Below the pieces are notes generated by a model. It did not search any database, had not been told where the DNA came from, and saw only the letters and a list, made by a program, of their open reading frames with translations. The translations under genes were made by a program, and so were the position numbers. A DNA stretch of 64,000 nucleotides, taken from Rhodospirillaceae bacterium (lineage in GTDB: Bacteria > Pseudomonadota > Alphaproteobacteria > SHVZ01). Where the stretch lies: contig JAEULB010000100.1 of NCBI GenBank assembly GCA_016792585.1, forward strand, positions 1-64,000, written 5' to 3'. Each line of letters begins with the position of its first letter. The first letter of the stretch is position 1. Positions 43,834-52,902 of this stretch are shown here, in pieces.

Positions 43834-44182
43834 AGACCGGGGTCGGGTTTCCGTCGCGGATCCCGTCCTTGACGGCATCGCCGTGTTGCCACGGCTGGAT
43901 CGTCTGATCGCCCTTCTTCCAGACCATCGGCGGCGAGCCGTCCTGGAAATCGATGGTAAGGGACTGGGCGTCCTCGGAGACGAATTTCGGCTGGGCGAAG
44001 TCGCTGCTGCCTGCCGAGTTGGTGAAATAGGCCACGAGGCCACCGTCCTGCGCCAGACGGTAGCCGATGCGGGCACCTGCGCAGTCGCCGGCGGTCCACT
44101 CGCCGACGATGGAGGGTTGCGCCGGCTGCGCGAGAGCCGGCGCCATTCCGATCAAGGTCGCAAGGACGAGGTGCTTCAGCAT
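43817..44182 (-). CDS. Small exported hypothetical protein
   Basis: The 121-aa product has a signal peptide (MLKHLVLATLIGMAPALA). The mature part looks like a small beta-barrel or lipocalin-like fold: SIVGEWTAGDCAGARIGYRL, repeated aromatic strands, and a C-terminal Cys that could pair with the first (CAG near residue 34, KRC at the end). No family was recognised. It lies 6 bases downstream of the serine-hydrolase gene and overlaps the 3' end of the znuB-like gene by 17 bases on the other strand. Confidence 0.7.
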   Translation of the reverse strand: MLKHLVLATLIGMAPALAQPAQPSIVGEWTAGDCAGARIGYRLAQDGGLVAYFTNSAGSSDFAQPKFVSEDAQSLTIDFQDGSPPMVWKKGDQTIQPWQHGDAVKDGIRDGNPTPVFKRCR

Positions 44183-44188
44183 GTCGTG

Positions 44189-45550
44189 TTACTCGTAGCG
44201 GCCCTTGATCTCCTTGATCGCCTCGGCCTCGGGCTTGAGGCGCGAACCGGTCGCGTAGACTTCCGCGACGCGGCGGCGCTTGCGGACGAGTCGGACCTCC
44301 TCGCCGAAGCTGGCGAAGCCGCCGGCCTCGGTGACGCGGCCCTTGTCGCGGCCGCCGACCGTGATCTCGCTCGCATCCATGAACGGATCGAACAGACCCG
44401 GGGTTGCGACCATCACCTTCTCGCCCATCGGCACCAGGTCGAAGCAACCCCAGAGGCTCCACCAGCGCCCGGTCCAATCGGCGGTCTTCCGCGCCGGGGC
44501 GCCGTTCTGATGGAAGCGCCTGAGGATGTGCATCGTGCCGTCGAGCCACTGGTGCGACCACCCGTCGGCGGCGTTGGTCAGGATAGAGATCGTGATGTCG
44601 TGGGCCGGGATCGTCGCGGTGCGGGTGATGAAGCCCGGGAAGCCGCCGGAATGTCCGAAGTGATCCCAGCCGGCGAGCGTGCCCGAGATCGTGCCGAGCC
44701 CGTACCAGCGCTCGATCTGCGAATGCGGCACCTTCCAGTGGCGCCGCGCCATCTCGCGCCGGCTGGCGACCGAGAGGATGCTCTTCTTCGCCACCGGCGA
44801 GAGCTGGCCGAAGAACAGCGCCAGGTCGTGCGCGGTCGAGATGAAGCCGGTCGCCGAGGCGAGGCCGTGGGTCGAGGTGTCGCTCGGGAGGGTGATGCGG
44901 TGGCCGAGCGGCCATTTCGAGGAGTGGCCCTTGGCGAGCGGGCCGCCCTTGGGCGACGGCACGTCGGGCCGCGTCTCCTCGAGGCCCGCGGCCTCCACCA
45001 CCTCGCGCTGGATCCACTTGTTGTAGGCCTCGCCCGTCACCGCCTCGATCACCTGGCCGGCAAGGCCGAAGCCGTGGTTCGAGTACTTCATGCGGAGGTT
45101 GGGCTCGATCGGCTGTGGCTCGGTGAGCTCCTTCAGGAACTCCTCGGCACTGAGGAAGGGACGGCGATGCGTCCACTGCCCGGTGTCCTTGCCGTCGCGG
45201 ATGATGCCGGCGGTATGCGAGAGCAGCTGCGCCACCGTCGCCTTGGCCACGCCCGGGTGCAGGCCCTTCACGTACTTGCCGGCCGGGTCGTCGAGCTGGA
45301 GCTTGCCCCTCTCGCGCAGCTTCAGGATGCCGGCGGCGGTGAAGCTCTTCGAGTGAGAGGCGACGCGGTGGCGATGCCTCGGCGTCAGCTCCTGCCCGCG
45401 CGGCTGGTTGGCATAGCCCCACGCCTGCTCGAACACGACCTTGCCCTTGTGCGCGATCGCCATCGCGCAGCCGGGCTGCTCGCTGATCCGCATCTGGAAG
45501 CCGATCCATTCCGGCACGTAGTCGAGGGCGGCAGCGAGCCATTTGTCCAT
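44189..45550 (-). CDS. Serine hydrolase, beta-lactamase/class C family
   Basis: The 453-aa protein of the penicillin-binding/beta-lactamase fold shows SHSK (the SxxK nucleophile motif, near residue 63), YSN (YxN motif) in MKYSNHGFGLAG and HSGG near residue 305 replacing the KTG box. These features fit esterases or D-aminopeptidase-like hydrolases rather than resistance enzymes. No signal peptide is visible from ATG 45550 (MDKWLAAALDY), so it may be cytoplasmic. The C-terminal third is extra to the catalytic domain. Confidence 0.88.
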   Translation of the reverse strand: MDKWLAAALDYVPEWIGFQMRISEQPGCAMAIAHKGKVVFEQAWGYANQPRGQELTPRHRHRVASHSKSFTAAGILKLRERGKLQLDDPAGKYVKGLHPGVAKATVAQLLSHTAGIIRDGKDTGQWTHRRPFLSAEEFLKELTEPQPIEPNLRMKYSNHGFGLAGQVIEAVTGEAYNKWIQREVVEAAGLEETRPDVPSPKGGPLAKGHSSKWPLGHRITLPSDTSTHGLASATGFISTAHDLALFFGQLSPVAKKSILSVASRREMARRHWKVPHSQIERWYGLGTISGTLAGWDHFGHSGGFPGFITRTATIPAHDITISILTNAADGWSHQWLDGTMHILRRFHQNGAPARKTADWTGRWWSLWGCFDLVPMGEKVMVATPGLFDPFMDASEITVGGRDKGRVTEAGGFASFGEEVRLVRKRRRVAEVYATGSRLKPEAEAIKEIKGRYE

Positions 45551-45681
45551 GTTAGGATTCTCGAGATCTGGTGAGGAGGGAGCGGGAGGATAGCGAGAGA
45601 AAGGGCGCAGCAGCAAACGCTTGTACGACGTCCCTTCGAATCCGGGCTCGACGCCCAACGACGCCTGCGGGATATGAGCCG

Positions 45682-46509
45682 CTACCTGGCGAGGTTCACG
45701 TCGAGATACTCCTTAAGGATTCGTTGCGACGCCTCGGTCGCTTCTCGGCTATAGAGCATCACGTTGCCGACTCCATCGTCAGTGGCGCGCGTTGCTTTGG
45801 CGGAGTCCCAGGCGTGGTGAGCGTCAGGAAGGATCTTGAAGGTCACTCCGGGCCTGCCAGCCATCGCGGCGCAGCTCGTACGAAATCCCGGTGCCTCCTT
45901 CTCGCCGATAAGGATCAGCCAGGGATATCTGGGATCGCCACCCGGGTAGAGGGCGGGACGGTCAGGAGCTCCTTTGGAACAGTGGCCGTAGAAGCTCACG
46001 AGCGCTTTGAACGTCAATCCTTCCGGTGTCTTGAGATCGAGATTCGATAGATATGCGACCATGATCCCGCCGTAGGAAAACCCCATCAACGCCACGCGCT
46101 GTGAGTCGACGTATGAAAGAGAGGCGAGGTAGCGGAGGGCGCCGTGGGGGTCTCCGGCAGTGATGCGTCTGTTGGCGCCGTTCGGTCCAGCCAGAAGATG
46201 AACCGGCTTGAGACAGTTGGTCTGGCCGCGAGGCCCAAAGCTGTCGAGGGTGAGCGTGACGTAGCCGAGACCCGTCAGGTACTCAGGCCAGAACGTCAAC
46301 ACATGCTCTTGGACGCCTGCACAGGTGTGCCACAGGACGACCGCAGGGAATTTTCCGTTGCCTTCCGGTTTCGCGAGCAAGCCCCGAAGGCTTGCGGGCG
46401 GGGTTTCTGGGAAGACCTGCACGTTGTCGAAGGAGACCGGCTGCGTGGTGAATCCGGAAAGCCCGAGAGCGCAGACAATCAAACCGAGGGCCTTGAAAAG
46501 CTGCGGCAT
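45682..46509 (-). CDS. Exported dienelactone-hydrolase-family protein, atypical base composition
   Basis: The 275-aa alpha/beta hydrolase has a hydrophobic signal (MPQLFKALGLIVCALGLSGF). The nucleophile is Ser in GFSYGG rather than the Cys of true dienelactone hydrolase; the catalytic His is in LPDAHHAWD, and LWHTCAGVQEHV marks the family. GC is visibly lower than the surroundings: one 60-base line at 46021 is about 48%, against 65-75% nearby, and codons are less GC-biased. This suggests recent acquisition. It stands alone, with about 130 gene-free bases on both sides. ATG 46509 is preferred over an ATG 17 codons upstream. Confidence 0.8.
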   Translation of the reverse strand: MPQLFKALGLIVCALGLSGFTTQPVSFDNVQVFPETPPASLRGLLAKPEGNGKFPAVVLWHTCAGVQEHVLTFWPEYLTGLGYVTLTLDSFGPRGQTNCLKPVHLLAGPNGANRRITAGDPHGALRYLASLSYVDSQRVALMGFSYGGIMVAYLSNLDLKTPEGLTFKALVSFYGHCSKGAPDRPALYPGGDPRYPWLILIGEKEAPGFRTSCAAMAGRPGVTFKILPDAHHAWDSAKATRATDDGVGNVMLYSREATEASQRILKEYLDVNLAR

Positions 46510-46639
46510 AGGGATTCGCTCCGATGGCCCTTTCTTCCTTTGTGTCAGATACGATGTCATTTCGCCGATATCTTTTGGACCGCGGCGTCGAGCAACGAGG
46601 CGCGCTGAATCGGCACCTCCCTCCTCGACATCCGAGTGC

Positions 46640-48217
46640 TCACTCCTTGGCGATGTTCCAGAAGACCAGAAGCCCGGTCGGCAGCACGCCGGTCACGCTC
46701 TTCCGCCAGACATAAGGCTGGTCGTACTGGCCGTTGAGGATGTAGGGCGGGCCCGCCTCCCACATCCGCTTCTGCAGAGCCTCGGCGGCGGCGACCTGGG
46801 CCGGCCGGTCGGGCGCGCGCAACACGGCGTCGCGGAGCTTCGCCGCCTGCTCGTCGCAGGGCCATCCGGCCCAGTTGGTGCCGCCGCAGGTCATGTTGGC
46901 GCCGAGATTGGTCAACGGATGGTGCCAGGTCGAGCCCGAGCCGAAGGCGTGGAACAGGTGCCAGCCGCCCTGCTCCGGCGGGTTCTTGGCGTTCCAGCGC
47001 GAGATGAAGCTGCCGCCGTCCATGCTGAGGACCTCGACATTGACACCGATCTTCCTCAAGCGCTCGGCGGTCACCAGGGTCACTGCATTGACCGAGGGAA
47101 TGTCGGTCGCGTTGATCAGCACGACCTTCTCGCCCTTGTAGCCGGCCTCGGCCATCAGTGCCTTCGCCTTGTCGAGGTCGGGTTTGCGGATCGCGTTCGA
47201 CGCCTCCTGGCCGTAGGGCGTGCCGCAGACGAAGAAGGAGAAGCACTCGCGATACCACTTCTCCTGGCCGATCGAGGCCTGCAGGTATTCCTTCTGATCG
47301 GCCATGTAGGCGAGCGCCTCGCGTGCCTTGGGGTGATTGAAGGGCGGGAAGAGCGTGTTGGGCCGCAGGAAGAAGAACCACGGCAGCGGCTGCACCTTCT
47401 GCACGGTGAGGTTGGGATTCCTCTCCAGCGTCGGGATCAGGTCGATCGGCGGCGTGTCCCAGAAGTCGACCTCGTCCTTGCCGATGGCGGCCGATACCGT
47501 CGCCGAGTCAGGGATCACCACCAGCTCGAGCCGGTCGACCTTGACCACGTGCCCGCCGGCAAGGCCCGAGGGCGGCTCGGCGCGCGGCACGTAGTCGGTG
47601 TTCTTGACGTAGGCGACCTTCGATCCCGGCACGTAGTCGGCCGCGACGAACTTGAAGGGACCTGAGCCGATATTGGTGCCGACCGGCTTGAACGGATCGG
47701 TCGTCGCATCCTCCGCCCGCATGATCACCGGGATGACACCGCCGGAGGATCCGAGGGAATACTCGACGAAGCCGTAGGGTTCCTTCAGCCTCAGCACGAA
47801 GGTGCGGTCGTCGGTCGCCTCGAACGCGGCCGTCATCTCGTTCAGCTTCTGGCCTATCAGGTCGCGCACCATCCAGCGCTTGATCGAGGGGATCACGTCG
47901 GCGGTGGTGACCGGCTTGCCGTCGTGGAACCTGAGGCCGGGGCGGAGCGTGAAGGTCCAGGTCAGCTTGTCCTGCGACTGGCTGTAGTCGCCGACCATCT
48001 GCGGCTTCGGAATCAGCTGCTCGTCCCAGGCAAGCAGCGTGTCCCAGACCATTAGGCCGTGCATACGCGTGATCAACGCCGCCGTCTGGATGGGATCGAC
48101 GATCTTCAGGTCCGCGTGCGGAACCACCCGGAGCGTCTTCTGCTGGGCGACGGCGGGCGAGGCGGCGAGGCCGATGGCGGCGATCGCCGCGAGGCCGAGC
48201 ACTAGGATACGCTTCAT
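46640..48217 (-). CDS. ABC transporter binding protein, peptide/nickel family 5, no partner genes
   Basis: The 525-aa periplasmic solute receptor has a signal peptide (MKRILVLGLAAIAAIGLAASPAVA) and the family-5 (DppA/OppA/NikA-like) layout: LRVVPHADLKIVDPIQTAALIT, FTLRPGLRFHDGKPVTTADV and IGSGPFKFVAADYVPGS. Normally such receptors work with two permeases and two ATPases; none lies within the window. It may serve a distant transporter. Ligands include peptides and small metal complexes; none is indicated. Confidence 0.88.
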   Translation of the reverse strand: MKRILVLGLAAIAAIGLAASPAVAQQKTLRVVPHADLKIVDPIQTAALITRMHGLMVWDTLLAWDEQLIPKPQMVGDYSQSQDKLTWTFTLRPGLRFHDGKPVTTADVIPSIKRWMVRDLIGQKLNEMTAAFEATDDRTFVLRLKEPYGFVEYSLGSSGGVIPVIMRAEDATTDPFKPVGTNIGSGPFKFVAADYVPGSKVAYVKNTDYVPRAEPPSGLAGGHVVKVDRLELVVIPDSATVSAAIGKDEVDFWDTPPIDLIPTLERNPNLTVQKVQPLPWFFFLRPNTLFPPFNHPKAREALAYMADQKEYLQASIGQEKWYRECFSFFVCGTPYGQEASNAIRKPDLDKAKALMAEAGYKGEKVVLINATDIPSVNAVTLVTAERLRKIGVNVEVLSMDGGSFISRWNAKNPPEQGGWHLFHAFGSGSTWHHPLTNLGANMTCGGTNWAGWPCDEQAAKLRDAVLRAPDRPAQVAAAEALQKRMWEAGPPYILNGQYDQPYVWRKSVTGVLPTGLLVFWNIAKE

Positions 48218-48288
48218 GGCGCACTCTCCCTTGGGTCAGCTGCCGGCATTAGATCCCGCCGGCACCGGTTTGACCAGGGGCCCGCGGC

Positions 48289-48945
48289 TCAGCCGCGCAC
48301 GTATCTGAGGATCGTGTCGACGACGATCGCCCGCCGCTTGGCCAAGGCCCTCGCCGAGTCCATGTCGCGCTCGAAGATCAGCGAGAAGGTGGCGCGGTTC
48401 GAGACGTTGAAGAAGCAGAGCGCGCTGATCGACATGTGGATGTCGATCGGGTCGATCCCCTTGCGGAACACGCCCGCAGCGACGCCTCTCTGATAGAGGC
48501 CTTTGATCTTGTCGATGACGGTGGCGTTGACGTCGTGGATCGCCCGCGACTTCTTGAGGTGCTCGCCGTGATGGATGTTCTCGACCATCACCAGGCGGAT
48601 GAAGTCCTGGTTCTCGTTCTGATAGTCGAAGGTGAATCCGACCAGCGCCTTCAGCGCCTCCTCGGGCTCCAGGTGCTCGAGGTCGAGCGTGTTCTCGATC
48701 GTGCGGATCCGCCGATAGGCCTCCTCGAGGACGGCGAGGTACAGGCCCTCCTTGTCGCGGAAGTAGTAGTAGATCATCCGCTTCGAGGTGTTGGTGCGCG
48801 CGGCGATCTCGTCTATCCGGCCGCCGGAATAGCCCTTGCCCGCGAACTCCTCGGTCGCGACGTCGAGGATGTTGCGCCTGGTGCCTTCGGCATCCTGCGT
48901 CCGGGTCGGTCCCGGCCGGCCGGCGACGTCGCGGTCCTCACGCAT
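48289..48945 (-). CDS. TetR-family regulator of the quinate/shikimate operon
   Basis: The 218-aa DNA-binding repressor has the TetR helix-turn-helix (RRNILDVATEEFAGKGYSGG, IAARTNTSKRMIYYYFRDKEGLY) at about residues 23-70. The C-terminal ligand domain is all-helical. It is divergent from the operon for quinate/shikimate use, with a 14-bp palindrome between the two genes. The likely effector is quinate, shikimate or a pathway intermediate, by analogy with substrate-induced catabolic operons. Confidence 0.88.
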   Translation of the reverse strand: MREDRDVAGRPGPTRTQDAEGTRRNILDVATEEFAGKGYSGGRIDEIAARTNTSKRMIYYYFRDKEGLYLAVLEEAYRRIRTIENTLDLEHLEPEEALKALVGFTFDYQNENQDFIRLVMVENIHHGEHLKKSRAIHDVNATVIDKIKGLYQRGVAAGVFRKGIDPIDIHMSISALCFFNVSNRATFSLIFERDMDSARALAKRRAIVVDTILRYVRG

Positions 48946-49016
48946 TCCTTTGGGTCAACTCCCGTGTGAACGGCGGCGCCACTATACAGGCGAGGCCGGG
49001 CGGGCCGAGGGCGTCC

Positions 49017-49043
49017 TTGACTGAACTAACTAGTTCGTACATT
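49017..49043 (+). promoter_or_regulatory. Promoter and palindromic operator of the quinate/shikimate operon
   Basis: TTGACT (49017-49022) is a good -35. TACATT (49038-49043), 15 bases on, is the best -10. Between them GAACTA-AC-TAGTTC (49023-49036) is a perfect 14-base palindrome. Its length and position fit a TetR dimer site that blocks RNA polymerase, and it lies 77 bases from the divergent tetR start, so self-regulation is possible. A TATAGT -10 candidate for tetR lies at 48981-48986. Confidence 0.65.
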
Positions 49044-49107
49044 GCTAGGCGCAAGAAGACAATGCCGCGCCGGCTCGAGGCGGGACGCGGCGTTACGGGA
49101 AGGAACG

Positions 49108-50058
49108 ATGAGGGCGAAGATGCTGGCCGAGCGGGCGCTGTCGGCGCCGGCGGATGCTCCCGGATGGGAGGCGTCGCCGCGTTCGGTGCTCGTCGGCCTG
49201 ATCGGTTCCGGCATCCAGGCCTCCAAGTCGCCAGCGCTGCACGAGCGCGAGGGCGAGGCCCAGGGGCTTCGCTATCTCTATCGGCTCGTCGATCTCGACA
49301 GGCTCGGAATCGGCGTCGAGGCGATCGGCGAGCTGCTCGCCGCGGCGCCGCGCCTCGGCTTTGCCGGGTTCAACATCACGCACCCGGCCAAGCAGGCGGT
49401 GATCCCGCTCCTGGACGATCTGTCGCCGGAAGCGGAAGCGATCGGCGCCGTCAACACCGTGGTCTTCGACGGCGGGCGCCGGATCGGCCACAACACCGAT
49501 GCCTACGGCTTCGGCGAGAGCCTGCGCCGCTTCCTGCCTGATGCGCGTCTGGATCGGGTCGTGCAGATCGGCGCCGGCGGTGCCGGTGCCGCGGTCGCCC
49601 ATGCGATTCTCGCGCGCGGCGCCGGCGCGCTCACGCTGGTCGACCTCGATGCCAGCCGCGCCATCGCGCTGGCCAAGACGCTCCGCCAGCGTTTCGGCGA
49701 CCGCGTCGCCGTCGCCGTCGACCCGCCGTCGCTCGCAGGAACCGACGGTCTGATCAACGCATCGCCGGTCGGCATGGCGCGATACCCGGGAATGCCGGTG
49801 CCGGAGCCTCTGCTGCACTCGAGGCTCTGGGTCGCCGACATCGTCTACACGCCGCTCGAGACCGAGCTTCTCCGCGCCGCTCGCCGCCTGGGATGCCGCA
49901 CGCTCGCCGGCGGCGGCATGGCCGTGTTCCAGGCCGTCGAGGCCTTCCGTCTTTTCACCGGCATCGCCCCCGATGCCGCCCGCATGCTCCGGCATTTCGA
50001 CTCGATGAATGCCGGGGCCGATCTTTCGTCGACCAACCACACCGCAAAGGGAGGATGA
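49108..50058 (+). CDS. Quinate/shikimate dehydrogenase
   Basis: NAD(P)-dependent oxidation of quinate to 3-dehydroquinate or shikimate to 3-dehydroshikimate. The 316-aa protein resembles catabolic quinate/shikimate dehydrogenases such as the Corynebacterium QsuD type. Features are SGIQASKSPALHEREGEAQG, the catalytic Lys in GFNITHPAKQAVIPLL, GAVNTVVF, GHNTDAYGFG and the Rossmann loop QIGAGGAGAAVAHA. It is not the housekeeping AroE by context. ATG 49108 has GGAAGGAA upstream; the extra 22 upstream codons are non-coding. Confidence 0.88.
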   Translation: MRAKMLAERALSAPADAPGWEASPRSVLVGLIGSGIQASKSPALHEREGEAQGLRYLYRLVDLDRLGIGVEAIGELLAAAPRLGFAGFNITHPAKQAVIPLLDDLSPEAEAIGAVNTVVFDGGRRIGHNTDAYGFGESLRRFLPDARLDRVVQIGAGGAGAAVAHAILARGAGALTLVDLDASRAIALAKTLRQRFGDRVAVAVDPPSLAGTDGLINASPVGMARYPGMPVPEPLLHSRLWVADIVYTPLETELLRAARRLGCRTLAGGGMAVFQAVEAFRLFTGIAPDAARMLRHFDSMNAGADLSSTNHTAKGG

Positions 50059-50061
50059 CCA

Positions 50062-51048
50062 ATGGACTTCTCGGTTAGCCGCCGCACGCTTCTCAAGGCC
50101 GGCGCCGCCGTGGCCGCAGCCTCGGCCGTGCCCGCCTACGCCCAGGCCAAGCCGACTCTGCGCTTCGCCGCCGTGTTCTCCGACAAGGACATAAGGGCGA
50201 AGATGATCGAGATGCTGGCGAAGGACGTGGAAGGCGACTTCAAGATCGAGTCGCACCTCAACGGCTCGCTGTTCCGCCAGGGGACCGAGCTCGTGGCGCT
50301 CCAGCGCAACAACCTCGAGATGGGCAACATCGCCCCGCAGGACGTCTCGAACCAGATCCCGGCCTGGTCGATCGTGACCTCGGCCTATCTGTTCCGCGAC
50401 GCCAAGCACCTGCACGCCTTCTTCGCCAGCGCGCCGGGCGCCGAGATGACGAAGATGGTCGAGGACCAGCTCAAGGTGAAGATCCTCGGACCGACCTTCT
50501 TCGGCACGCGCCAGGTCGGCCTCAAGCCGACCAAGAAGATCACCACCCCGGCCGACATGGCCGGCATCAAGCTGCGCATGCCCGGCGGCGACGCCTGGCA
50601 GATGCTCGGACGCTCGCTCGGCGCCAACCCGGTGCCGGTCGCCTATGCCGAGGTCTACACGGCGCTGCAGACCGGCGCGATCGACGGCCAGGACAACCCG
50701 CTGCCGAACGTGCAGAACATGAAGTTCTACGAGGTCATGTCGCAGATGGTGATGACCAGCCATCTGATCGGCTTCGACCTCCTCACCATCTCGTCCAAGG
50801 CCTGGGGCGACATGTCGCCGGCGCAGCGCCAGAAGTTCCAGGCGGCGGCGACCAAGGCGATCCAGTGGAGCGCCGACGAGCACCAGAAGCAGGAGGCCGA
50901 GCTGGTCGAGTTCCTGAAGAAGCAGGGGCTCCAGGTCAATACGCCGGACATCAAGGCGTTCCGCGAGCATGCGCAGAAGATGTATCTCGCCTCCGACCAG
51001 GCGAAGACCTGGCCGGCCGGCATGCTCGACAAGATCAACGCGCTCTAG
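50062..51048 (+). CDS. dctP: TRAP transporter binding protein (DctP type)
   Basis: The 328-aa periplasmic receptor has a twin-arginine-like leader (SRRTLLKAGAAVAAASAVPAYA). DctP features are GTELVALQRNNLEMGNI, the conserved Arg in KLRMPGGDAWQMLGRSLGA that usually binds a carboxylate, and YTALQTGAIDGQDNPLPNVQ. With dctQ and dctM it makes a complete TRAP importer. Context points to quinate, shikimate or a related hydroaromatic acid as ligand. Confidence 0.92.
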   Translation: MDFSVSRRTLLKAGAAVAAASAVPAYAQAKPTLRFAAVFSDKDIRAKMIEMLAKDVEGDFKIESHLNGSLFRQGTELVALQRNNLEMGNIAPQDVSNQIPAWSIVTSAYLFRDAKHLHAFFASAPGAEMTKMVEDQLKVKILGPTFFGTRQVGLKPTKKITTPADMAGIKLRMPGGDAWQMLGRSLGANPVPVAYAEVYTALQTGAIDGQDNPLPNVQNMKFYEVMSQMVMTSHLIGFDLLTISSKAWGDMSPAQRQKFQAAATKAIQWSADEHQKQEAELVEFLKKQGLQVNTPDIKAFREHAQKMYLASDQAKTWPAGMLDKINAL

Positions 51049-51099
51049 CCGGCGCGTCACCGCCGCCGGTCGCCCTGGCCGGCGGCGAAGGGGAGGGGA

Positions 51100-51606
51100 A
51101 TGATCAGGATCAGGACCTGGCTCAGGCGTCGGGCCGAAGACGTGATCGTGCTTCTGCTCGCGGTCATGTTCGTCGCGTTCCTGATCCAGATCGTCTTCCG
51201 CTACCTGTTCAACTTCCCCATCGGCTGGACCTCGGAGCTGACGGTCGTCACCTGGCTCTGGCTGGTGCTGTGGGGCGCGGCTTTCGTCGTCACCGAGCGC
51301 GAGGAAATCCGCTTCGACCTGATCTACGCCGCGGTCGGCGACCGTACCCGCCGGGTCATGGCGATCGTGACCGGCCTCTCGCTCCTCGGCCTCTACGGGA
51401 TCTCGCTGCCGGCCGTCGCCGACTACGTCACCTTCATGAAGGTCCAGTCGACGGCCTATCTCAAGATCCGCTTCGACATCCTCTATTCGGTCTACCTCTT
51501 CTTCGTCGTGGCCGTGCTCGTCCGCTATGTCTGGCTGGTGGTCTCGGCGATCCGCGGCAAGGCGCCGGCCGCCTTCGACCCGACCCAGGCGAGCTCCGGC
51601 GTATGA
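51100..51606 (+). CDS. dctQ: TRAP transporter small permease (DctQ type)
   Basis: The 168-aa inner-membrane protein has four helices and the DctQ signature IQIVFRYLFNFPIGWTSELTV, followed by WLVLWGAAFVVTEREEIRFDL. Its stop codon overlaps the dctM start in ATGA. It assembles with DctM as the membrane part of a sodium-coupled importer. Confidence 0.92.
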   Translation: MIRIRTWLRRRAEDVIVLLLAVMFVAFLIQIVFRYLFNFPIGWTSELTVVTWLWLVLWGAAFVVTEREEIRFDLIYAAVGDRTRRVMAIVTGLSLLGLYGISLPAVADYVTFMKVQSTAYLKIRFDILYSVYLFFVVAVLVRYVWLVVSAIRGKAPAAFDPTQASSGV

Positions 51607-52898
51607 GCGCCTCGTTCTCGGCCTGCATCGCCGCGATCGTCGTCCTGAGCCTGCTCGGGCTTCCGATCGGGCACGCGATGATCGGCGGCTCGATCCTCTA
51701 CCTGCTGCTGGCCGGCCTCGACATGGGAACGGCGGCCGAGCAGCTGCTGAACGGCCTCTATACCGGTTTCATCCTGCTGGCGATCCCGCTGTTCATCCTC
51801 GCCGCCGAGTTCATGAACGCCGGCAGCATCACCGACCGGCTGCTCAGGTTCTGCAATGCGATCGTCGGCCGCTTCCGCGGCGGCCTCGCGCATGTGAACG
51901 TCGTGCAGAGCATCATCTTCGCCGGCATGTCGGGCTCGGCGATCGCGGACGCCGCCGGTAGCGGCAAGCTGATGCAGACGATGATGACTCAGGACGGGAA
52001 GTACCCGGCGAGCTTCGCCGCGGCGCTGACCGCCGTGACGGCGGTGATCGGCCCGATCATCCCGCCTTCGATCCCGATCGTGATCTACGCGCTCGTCGCC
52101 GACACTTCGATCGGCTACCTGTTCCTCGGCGGCATCGTCCCCGGCGTGCTGCTGGGCCTGGCGCAGATGGCGCTGATCGCGGCGGTGGCCAGGAAGCGCA
52201 ACTTCCCGGTCGAGGCGCCGGTGCCTCTCCGCGAGCTGCCGGCGATCACGATCCAGGCGCTACCGGCGATCGGCATGCCCGTGGTCCTGCTCGGCGGCAT
52301 CTACAGCGGCGTGTTCACCCCGACCGAGGCCGCCGCTGTGGCGGCCGCCTACGCGCTTCTGGTCTCGGCCGTGCTCTACCGCAACATGGGCTGGGGCGAC
52401 ATCTACCGCTCGCTGCTGTCGAGCGCGCGGGTTAGCGCCTCGATTGGCATGCTGATCGCCGGCGCGCTGGCCTTCAACTACGTGGTCACGATCGAGAGCA
52501 TCCCGAAGGCGCTCAGCATCTACCTCCAGACCTGGCAGCTCTCGCCGGTCACGTTCCTGATCCTGGTGAACGTCCTGCTGCTGGTCCTGGGTTGCCTGCT
52601 CGAAGGCACGACGATCCTGCTGATCGTGGTGCCGGTGCTGATCCCGACCGCGGAGGCGCTCGGCGTCGACATGGTGCATTTCGGCATCGTCGTCGTGGTC
52701 AACATCATGCTCGGCCTGGTGACGCCGCCCTATGGACTGCTGCTTTTCGTGATGACCAACATCACCGGCGTTTCCTTAAGCGCGCTGGTGCGCGAGGTGA
52801 TGCCGTTCCTCTGGGTCATGATCGCGGCCCTGGCGGCAATCACCTTCATCCCCGACCTCGTTCTCTTCCTTCCTCGCCTGATGGGCTACCAGGGCTGA
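51603..52898 (+). CDS. dctM: TRAP transporter large permease (DctM type)
   Basis: The 431-aa inner-membrane protein has about eleven to twelve helices. DctM hallmarks are GLYTGFILLAIPLFILAAEF, VNVVQSIIFAGMSGSAIADA, ALTAVTAVIGPIIPPSIPIV and the C-terminal GLVTPPYGLLLFV. Coupled to dctQ upstream, it is followed four bases later by the dehydroquinase gene, tying uptake to degradation. Confidence 0.94.
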   Translation: MSASFSACIAAIVVLSLLGLPIGHAMIGGSILYLLLAGLDMGTAAEQLLNGLYTGFILLAIPLFILAAEFMNAGSITDRLLRFCNAIVGRFRGGLAHVNVVQSIIFAGMSGSAIADAAGSGKLMQTMMTQDGKYPASFAAALTAVTAVIGPIIPPSIPIVIYALVADTSIGYLFLGGIVPGVLLGLAQMALIAAVARKRNFPVEAPVPLRELPAITIQALPAIGMPVVLLGGIYSGVFTPTEAAAVAAAYALLVSAVLYRNMGWGDIYRSLLSSARVSASIGMLIAGALAFNYVVTIESIPKALSIYLQTWQLSPVTFLILVNVLLLVLGCLLEGTTILLIVVPVLIPTAEALGVDMVHFGIVVVVNIMLGLVTPPYGLLLFVMTNITGVSLSALVREVMPFLWVMIAALAAITFIPDLVLFLPRLMGYQG

Positions 52899-52902
52899 CC
52901 CG

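Noticed and set aside
44189-45550. Beta-lactamase-family gene considered as antibiotic resistance
   Set aside because: It has no signal peptide, carries HSGG instead of KTG and an extra C-terminal region, as in esterases and peptidases of the family; context gives no link to resistance.
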